A DNA stretch of 36,697 nucleotides from Streptomyces albus subsp. chlorinus (GTDB lineage: Bacteria; Actinomycetota; Actinomycetes; Streptomycetales; Streptomycetaceae). Location: contig NZ_VJOK01000001.1 in the NCBI RefSeq assembly GCF_013302895.1, forward strand, positions 4,881,639 to 4,918,335, given 5' to 3'. Within the stretch, counting starts at the first letter, position 1. The number at the start of each line of letters is the position of its first letter. Of this stretch, positions 31,460 through 36,697 are shown one piece after another. The notes beneath the pieces are model-generated. The model made no database searches, was not told the origin of the DNA, and saw only the letters and a list, made by a program, of their open reading frames with translations. The translations under genes and the position numbers were made by a program.

Positions 31460-32896
31460 TCACGGGTGCGTCATCCGCAGGACGTCCAGCGCCTCGTCCA
31501 GCTGCTCGGTCGTCAGCTCCCCGCGCTCGACGTAGCCGCTGGCCAGCACCGCCTCGCGGATGGTGAGCTGTTCGGCCAGCGCCTTCTTGGCGACGGCGGC
31601 GGCGTTCTCGTAGCCGATGTACTTGTTGAGCGGGGTGACCACGGAGGGGGAGGACTCCGCGTACGCGCGGGCCCGCTCCACGTCGGCCGTGATGCCGTCC
31701 ACCGTGCGGTCCGCCAGCAGCCGCGCCGCGCTGGACAGCAGCCGCACCGACTCCAGCAGGTTCTTGGCGATGACGGGCAGCATCACGTTCAGCTCGAAGT
31801 TGCCCGCCGCGCCCGCCGCCGCGACCGTCGCGTCGTTCCCCGTCACCTGCGCGGCCACCATCAGCACCGCTTCGGGGATCACCGGGTTGACCTTCCCCGG
31901 CATGATGGAGGAGCCCGGCTGCAGATCGGGCAGCGCGATCTCCGCCAGGCCGGTGCGCGGGCCCGAGGACATCCAGCGCAGATCGTTGGAGATCTTGGTG
32001 AGGCCGACCGCGATGGTGCGCAGCTGGCCCGAGGTCTCCACCAGCGCGTCCCGCGCGCCCTGCGCCTCGAAGTGGTCGCGCGCCTCGGTCAGCGGCAGGC
32101 CCGTGGCGCGGGCCACCTCCTCGATGACGGCGGCGGCGAACCCGGGCGGTGTGTTGATCCCGGTGCCCACCGCGGTGCCGCCCAGCGGCAGTTCGGCCAG
32201 CCGCGGCAGCGACGCGCGCAGCCGCTCGACGCCGTAGCGCATCTGCGCCGCGTAACCGGCGAACTCCTGGCCGAGGGTGACCGGCGTGGCGTCCATCAGG
32301 TGCGTGCGCCCGGACTTGACCACGTCCGCGAACTCCTCCGCCTTGCGCTCCAGCGCCTCGGCCAGGTGCTCCAGCGCCGGGATCAGATCGGCGGTCACCG
32401 CGGCCGTGGCGGCGATGTGGATGGAGGAGGGGAAGACGTCGTTGGACGACTGGCTGGCGTTGACGTGGTCGTTCGGGTGGACGTCCGTGTCCCCGGCGCC
32501 GCCCTCCTCCCCGCGCTCCCGGGCCAGCCGCTCGGTGGCCAGGGTGGCCAGCACCTCGTTCATGTTCATGTTCGAGGAGGTGCCGGAGCCGGTCTGGAAG
32601 ACGTCGACCGGGAAGTGGTCGTCCCAGCGGCCCTCGGCGACCTCCTCGGCGGCCGCCCGCACCGCCTCGGCCCGCTTCCGGTCCAGCACGCCCAGCCGCG
32701 CGTTGACCACCGCCGCCGCGGCCTTGATCCGGGCCAGTGCCTCGATGTGCGCGCGCTCCAGCCGCTGCCCGCTGACGGGGAAGTTCTCGACGGCACGCTG
32801 GGTCTGCGCCCGCCACTTGGCGTGCGCGGGGACCCGCACCTGCCCCATCGAGTCGTGCTCGGTCCGGTACTCGCCGCTGTCGGTGCTCTCGGTCAT
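31460..32896 (-). CDS. fumC: class II fumarate hydratase
   Basis: A 478-residue enzyme from ATG 32896 (AGGGG upstream); the frame is open upstream. Signature GSSIMPGKVNPVIPE is exact; other family blocks are FQTGSGTSSNMNMNEVLA, HPNDHVNASQSSNDVFPSS, SGRTHLMDATPVTLGQEF and KISNDLRWMSSGPRTGL. The blocks ARDHFEAQGARDALVETSG and NDLRWMSSGP favour fumarase over aspartase. It converts fumarate to malate in the TCA cycle as a tetramer without an iron-sulfur cluster, useful in oxidative stress. A Gly/Glu-rich short insertion (REERGEEGGAGDTD-like) stands before the DVHPNDHVN block. Confidence 0.95.
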   Translation of the reverse strand: MTESTDSGEYRTEHDSMGQVRVPAHAKWRAQTQRAVENFPVSGQRLERAHIEALARIKAAAAVVNARLGVLDRKRAEAVRAAAEEVAEGRWDDHFPVDVFQTGSGTSSNMNMNEVLATLATERLARERGEEGGAGDTDVHPNDHVNASQSSNDVFPSSIHIAATAAVTADLIPALEHLAEALERKAEEFADVVKSGRTHLMDATPVTLGQEFAGYAAQMRYGVERLRASLPRLAELPLGGTAVGTGINTPPGFAAAVIEEVARATGLPLTEARDHFEAQGARDALVETSGQLRTIAVGLTKISNDLRWMSSGPRTGLAEIALPDLQPGSSIMPGKVNPVIPEAVLMVAAQVTGNDATVAAAGAAGNFELNVMLPVIAKNLLESVRLLSSAARLLADRTVDGITADVERARAYAESSPSVVTPLNKYIGYENAAAVAKKALAEQLTIREAVLASGYVERGELTTEQLDEALDVLRMTHP

Positions 32897-33008
32897 CGTG
32901 CGTACCCCTGCCCAGTGCTGACGGTGCTCGTCGTTGTCCGGCCGTACCCGGCCCACACGGTTTCCAGCATCCCGCACGCCCCGGACATTCCTGGCTAGGG
33001 TCGCCGCC

Positions 33009-33395
33009 ATGACGAGTCGTATCGCGGTGCTGTGCATCGACGCGGTGGAGCCTCGGCGGGTGGCGGACTTCTGGTGCCGGGTGCTGGGCTGGCAGATCGT
33101 GGAGGAGGGCGAGGACGGCTCCTTGTGCCTCGGCCCGCCCGGAAAGCCGGAGCCGGGCATCGACGTGCTGCCCGTCCCCGAGCGCAAGACCCTCAAGAAC
33201 CGCCTCCACCTGGACCTGCGCGCCGACGGCAGCAGCACCGGGGAGGAGCTGGCCCGGCTCCTGGAGCTGGGCGCCCGGAAGGTGGACGTCGGCCAGTCCG
33301 GGGACGCGGACTGGACGGTCCTCGCCGACCCGGAGGGCAACGAGTTCTGCCTGCTGGCCACCCCCGCGCAGCGGGCGGAGGGCCGGGAGAACTGA
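33009..33395 (+). CDS. VOC (glyoxalase/bleomycin resistance-like) superfamily protein
   Basis: A 128-residue protein from ATG 33009. Repeated beta-alpha-beta-beta-beta modules of VOC proteins: IAVLCIDAVEPRRVADFWCR, VLGWQIV, NRLHLDLRAD and VLADPEGNEFCLLA. A TAGGGT box (32996-33001) stands seven bases before the ATG, so the message may be leaderless. Divergent from fumC with a 112-bp gap. The actual substrate cannot be told; no resistance gene context. Confidence 0.88.
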   Translation: MTSRIAVLCIDAVEPRRVADFWCRVLGWQIVEEGEDGSLCLGPPGKPEPGIDVLPVPERKTLKNRLHLDLRADGSSTGEELARLLELGARKVDVGQSGDADWTVLADPEGNEFCLLATPAQRAEGREN

Positions 33396-33459
33396 GCGGA
33401 GCACCCCCGGAGAGCCGGTCAGCGCCGCCCCGTCCCGCCCCGCAGTGCGCACCCGGTGC

Positions 33460-36400
33460 TCACCGTCCACCGAGCTGGGTCCAGGCGCTGTTGACGATCT
33501 TCTGGGCGAGCGCGGCGTGCCGGGGCGGGACGCGGACGCTCACCCACAGCTGCCTGTCGGCCCGCCCGCCCGGCAGCTCGGTCCACAGGCGCAGCTCGTA
33601 CTCCTTCGCGGTACGCCGCACCGCGAACAGCGGCCCGTTCCGTCCCCGCGTGCGCCACCGCACCGCGGCGGGCCCGGGGCGGTCCGCCGCGAAGCCGCGG
33701 GACTCCGCACGCGAACAGCGGGCCCCGCAGGACAGCTCGGCGAGGTGCAGCCGCAGCCGGGGGACGGTGCGGGCGGCCGGTCCGGTCCGCCTCGCGCAGT
33801 CGTACTCGTCGACGCGGGAACCGCGCGGCTCCCACTCGCACGTGAGCTGCTCGGGAGCGCGCAGCCGCAGGGACACCAGCGGGAACTCCCACAGGTACGA
33901 GCGCTCCCGGCGGCCCCACACCGCCCCGTGCAGCCGCCGCTCGGGCTGCCGGTAACGGGTCAGCCGGGAGTCTGCGGGCGGACGGGCGCGCGGGATGCCG
34001 GCCGGGTCCCGCGCGTCCGTGCGGCCCAGCGCCCGGCGCAGCAGCGACTCGGCGACGGCCGCCGCCCGCCGCTGCGAGGCGAACTCCTCCGCGTAGTCGA
34101 CGGTCACCAGCAGGTTCCCGTGCCGCGCCGTGTAGCGTGCCTGCCGCAGCCCGGGACCGCCCGTGTCCGGGCCCCACGCCACGGTCACGACGCGGACCGT
34201 CTCGCCGCCCGGCCCGGACCGGGCATCGAAGCTCATCGGGAGGCCGGAGCGCCCGGACCCGCGCACGACCCGCCACCGGCTCCGCTCCTGCTCCAGCAGG
34301 GACCGGAACGCGCGGTGCGCCGTCTCCGCGCCGCTCAGCCCCCTCCCCGGCGCCGCCACCCGCAGCCGCACCGCCACCCGGACCTCGGGGACGAAGGGCG
34401 CCTGCTCGTCCGCGCGGCAGGTGTCGCCGTCGGCGACGCGGAGCGGATCGGCCATCAGTGCCTCCAGGGTGGTGCCGGACAGCACCGCGCAGGCGGTGGC
34501 GGGGCCCGGATGCGGCCCCGGGACGCCGTCCGCGCCCAGCACCCCCAGCGGGACGGAGAGGAGCACGAGGCCGCCCAGCCCGGCCAGGAACCCGGCGGCC
34601 GGTCCGCCGAGCGCGGACAACCGCCGGTCCGGCCGTGTACGGACGGGTACGTCGGCGGCCAGCCGGTTGCGCAGTTCGATGTGGCGGAAGCGGTAGACGC
34701 CGCCGGCCTGGCGCAGGATGCCCCGGCCGTGTGCTTCGCGCAGGAAGTCCATCAGCCGCCAGGGCAGCCGTCCCGTGGCGGCGAACCAGAGGCGGGCGAG
34801 CGTGTAGCGCCCCCAGGCGGAGGTGGTGATCTCGTGCAGCCAGATGCTCAGCGCGGCTCCGGCGGCGGTGCCCAGCCAGGTGGTGGCCCCCACCACGTCC
34901 CGGCCGCCGAGCAGCTGCCACCCGGCCAGCATCAGTGCGGGCAGGGCCCAGGGCCAGGCCGGATCACCGTCGTCGCGGGTGGGGGCGATGCCGAGCACCA
35001 GGGTGGCGCGCCGGTCGCGGCGCAGCAGCCGGGCGGGTTCCGTCGCGGTCTCCGGGTCCGCCGGTCTCCTGACGTGCTCCACCGCCCGGCGCAGCGCGGC
35101 GTACCCGAAGAACGCGGCTGCCACCACCGCCGCCAGGTTCCTGCCGTACGGTCCGGCGAGCCCGCCGGCGAGATAGACCACCCCGGCCGCCGACAGCGCC
35201 CAGCCGGCTAGCCGGCCGGCCCTCCGCGTACGGGGGACCGCCCGCGCCCCGGCCGGGTGGGGCAGCCGCAGCTGCTGCGGGACGCGGGCCGGGCGCCCGC
35301 CCCACTCGTCCCACGCGTACGCGAAGGCCACCAGGGCGAACCCGGCCCACAGCGGCACCGGCACCCAGCGGTCCCACCAGGGCGCCCCCGGGGCGGCGAA
35401 GCGGAGGGTGAGCGTCGCCGTGACGACGGCCGGCAGCACGCTCAGCCGCCTCAGCCAGGACGGCAGCGCCTCCTCCAGCCGCCACCAGGCGATCTCCGTG
35501 CCGCCCGTGTGGCGGGTGTGGCCGGCGAGGAACGCGGCCCACCCGCGCGCGCGTTCCGCGCGGCCGGGCCCGGCGTCGGCGTACGCGGCCGTCAGGAAGG
35601 CGTCGTACAGGTGCCGTTCGACGGCCTGCACGGTGGTGAAGCGGCCCGCGCCCAGCAGTTCGGCCGGGTCGGCACCGGTCTCGCTGTAGGCGACCCGGGC
35701 CAGTGCGACCATCAGCGGGGTGCTCAGCACCCGGCGCAGCACCCGGGTCTCGCGCGCGGTGTCCCCCGGGTCGGCCAGCCGCTCCAGCACGGGCGACCAC
35801 TTGGTGCGCCCGGGGTCCTCGCGGCTGGTGCGGCGGCTGGTACGGGGCAGATAGCGCAGCAGATCGCCGGTGGTCAGCGGGCACAGCTCCACGGCCACCG
35901 CGCCCGGCAGCGGGAGGGCGGCACCGTCCACGGCCCGGGTGTACTCGCGGGTGCGGCTGGTGAGGACGTAGCGCGCGTGCGCGGTGAGGCTGGCGCGCAG
36001 CTGCCGCAGCGCCTCCGCCTGGCCGGGGCCCGGGAGTTCGTCGAAGCCGTCGAGCACGGGCAGGACGCGGCCCGACTCGATCAGGTCCAGCGCGGCCTCG
36101 GGCGTCGGCAGCGGCACCGGGTGCTCGGCGCTCATCCGCTCGGCCGCCCACCGCCACAGGCCCCGGCCCTCACCCGGGTTCCAGGAGGCCAGTGGCAGCA
36201 CGACCGGGACGGGCGCGGCGGAGGCGGGGCCGCGCGCCTCCAGCAGTTTGCGGGCGAGCCGGTGGACCAGGACCGTCTTCCCGGCGCCTGGCGCGCCCAG
36301 GACGACGAGCCGGCCGCGGGGGAGGGAGGCGAAGAAGGCGGGGATGCCCGCGAACTCGCCCTCCGCCTCCAGCGTTCCGGCCGCTAAGGTGCCGGCCGCG

Positions 36401-36697
36401 GGTATGCCGTCGGCGGGCCGGCCGGCCCCGGGTGTGCTGTCGGCGGAGGTGCCGGCTGCGGGTGTGCTGTCGGCGGGTGTGCCGAGGAGGTTGCTCTCGT
36501 GGTCGGTGACCAGCGGGTCGGCGGCCCGCCAGCGGACGGGGATGGGCGTGGGCGTGGTAACCGGGGAGAGGGCGAGCTGGTCCTCCCGGCCGTACTGCCG
36601 CCGCAGCGCCTCGGCGAGCCGCTCGGTGGCCTGGTCGAGCCGGTGCGCGGGCAGCGGGGTGCGGGGGCGTGCGGCCCGCCGCCGGTCCAGCACCCGG
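33460..36697 (-). CDS. NACHT-domain NTPase with membrane segments, 5' end outside the window
   Basis: At least 1077 residues. The first visible GTG (36693) is at the very edge and the frame is still open, and this family usually has an N-terminal helix before the seen LDQATERLAEALRRQYGRE, so the true start lies beyond. Next comes a Thr/Pro/Ala repeat (residues 71-110), then the NACHT domain: Walker A GAPGAGKT (133-140), Walker B LPVLDGFDELP (211-221), sensor TSRTREY. After about residue 430 several membrane helices follow (LSVLPAVVTATLTL, VPVPLWAGFALVAFAYAW, GWALSAAGVVYLAGGLAG, LAAVVAAAFFGYAAL, LPALMLAGWQLLGG, FLAGLGGLVLLSVPLGVLG). The C-terminal 300 residues are exported-type with cysteines. 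Bacterial NACHT proteins include antiphage sensors; whether this one is such is not visible. Confidence 0.85.
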   Translation of the reverse strand, partial: RVLDRRRAARPRTPLPAHRLDQATERLAEALRRQYGREDQLALSPVTTPTPIPVRWRAADPLVTDHESNLLGTPADSTPAAGTSADSTPGAGRPADGIPAAGTLAAGTLEAEGEFAGIPAFFASLPRGRLVVLGAPGAGKTVLVHRLARKLLEARGPASAAPVPVVLPLASWNPGEGRGLWRWAAERMSAEHPVPLPTPEAALDLIESGRVLPVLDGFDELPGPGQAEALRQLRASLTAHARYVLTSRTREYTRAVDGAALPLPGAVAVELCPLTTGDLLRYLPRTSRRTSREDPGRTKWSPVLERLADPGDTARETRVLRRVLSTPLMVALARVAYSETGADPAELLGAGRFTTVQAVERHLYDAFLTAAYADAGPGRAERARGWAAFLAGHTRHTGGTEIAWWRLEEALPSWLRRLSVLPAVVTATLTLRFAAPGAPWWDRWVPVPLWAGFALVAFAYAWDEWGGRPARVPQQLRLPHPAGARAVPRTRRAGRLAGWALSAAGVVYLAGGLAGPYGRNLAAVVAAAFFGYAALRRAVEHVRRPADPETATEPARLLRRDRRATLVLGIAPTRDDGDPAWPWALPALMLAGWQLLGGRDVVGATTWLGTAAGAALSIWLHEITTSAWGRYTLARLWFAATGRLPWRLMDFLREAHGRGILRQAGGVYRFRHIELRNRLAADVPVRTRPDRRLSALGGPAAGFLAGLGGLVLLSVPLGVLGADGVPGPHPGPATACAVLSGTTLEALMADPLRVADGDTCRADEQAPFVPEVRVAVRLRVAAPGRGLSGAETAHRAFRSLLEQERSRWRVVRGSGRSGLPMSFDARSGPGGETVRVVTVAWGPDTGGPGLRQARYTARHGNLLVTVDYAEEFASQRRAAAVAESLLRRALGRTDARDPAGIPRARPPADSRLTRYRQPERRLHGAVWGRRERSYLWEFPLVSLRLRAPEQLTCEWEPRGSRVDEYDCARRTGPAARTVPRLRLHLAELSCGARCSRAESRGFAADRPGPAAVRWRTRGRNGPLFAVRRTAKEYELRLWTELPGGRADRQLWVSVRVPPRHAALAQKIVNSAWTQLGGR
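36364..36483 (-). repeat. four 30-bp tandem repeats inside the NACHT gene
   Basis: Encodes four 10-residue units: GTPADSTPAA, GTSADSTPGA, GRPADGIPAA and the degenerate GTLAAGTLEA. It forms a flexible linker just before the NACHT domain and may vary in copy number between strains. Confidence 0.8.

Overview
The window looks like chromosomal DNA of a Streptomyces or very close relative. It is about 70% G+C with strong G/C bias at third codon positions, and GTG starts and four-base stop/start overlaps are frequent. It carries a Flp/Tad pilus cluster, a divergent oxyR / ahpC-ahpD locus with actinobacterial features, a GAF-SpoIIE-HATPase phosphatase, a DUF397 protein and a large NACHT protein. No rRNA, tRNA or CRISPR array was seen.

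Layout. (1) 1-7485: rightward Flp/Tad pilus operon with two TadE-like minor pilins (the first cut by the window edge), tadA ATPase, tadB and tadC platform proteins, Flp pilin, a TadG-like protein that appears to start at CTG, a lipoprotein, a secreted OmpA-domain protein and a small membrane protein. (2) 7485-8607: an intact IS630-family element sitting exactly in the stop codon of that last gene. (3) 8722-11103: a secreted protein of unknown function, a 73-residue conserved-looking small protein and a prepilin peptidase that could process the pilins. (4) 11255-14924: an aldo-keto reductase, a cis-prenyl (undecaprenyl-type) diphosphate synthase and a PIN-PhoH ATPase. (5) 14925-17695: a strong terminator, a long structured leader, a secreted lytic transglycosylase and an AI-2E family membrane protein. 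(6) 17757-23359: a membrane alpha/beta hydrolase divergent from a PadR regulator plus ABC exporter operon, with two perfect palindromes at the PadR promoter. (7) 23568-27648: peroxide-stress locus. oxyR is separated from ahpCD by about 1.8 kb. The ahpC control region and first 34 codons occur twice: a decayed copy next to oxyR and a working copy in front of ahpC. Between them lie a flavodoxin-like gene, a small TTA-containing gene, a broken regulator remnant and a DUF397 gene. (8) 27706-33395: leftward PP2C phosphatase, methyltransferase, DUF402 protein and class II fumarase, and a rightward VOC protein. (9) 33460-36697: a large leftward NACHT NTPase with membrane segments, cut by the right edge.

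How the parts work together. The tad genes plus the prepilin peptidase give most of a pilus machine; any TadZ- or RcpC-type genes are not in the window. OxyR would sense peroxide and control AhpC/AhpD from OxyR-type sites, one of which is duplicated. The PadR repressor probably controls its own ABC exporter. The rest are housekeeping or orphan regulatory genes. The items most worth a second look are the duplicated OxyR/ahpC control region, the three-way-junction leader upstream of the transglycosylase, and the IS junction where two stop codons share one CTAG.
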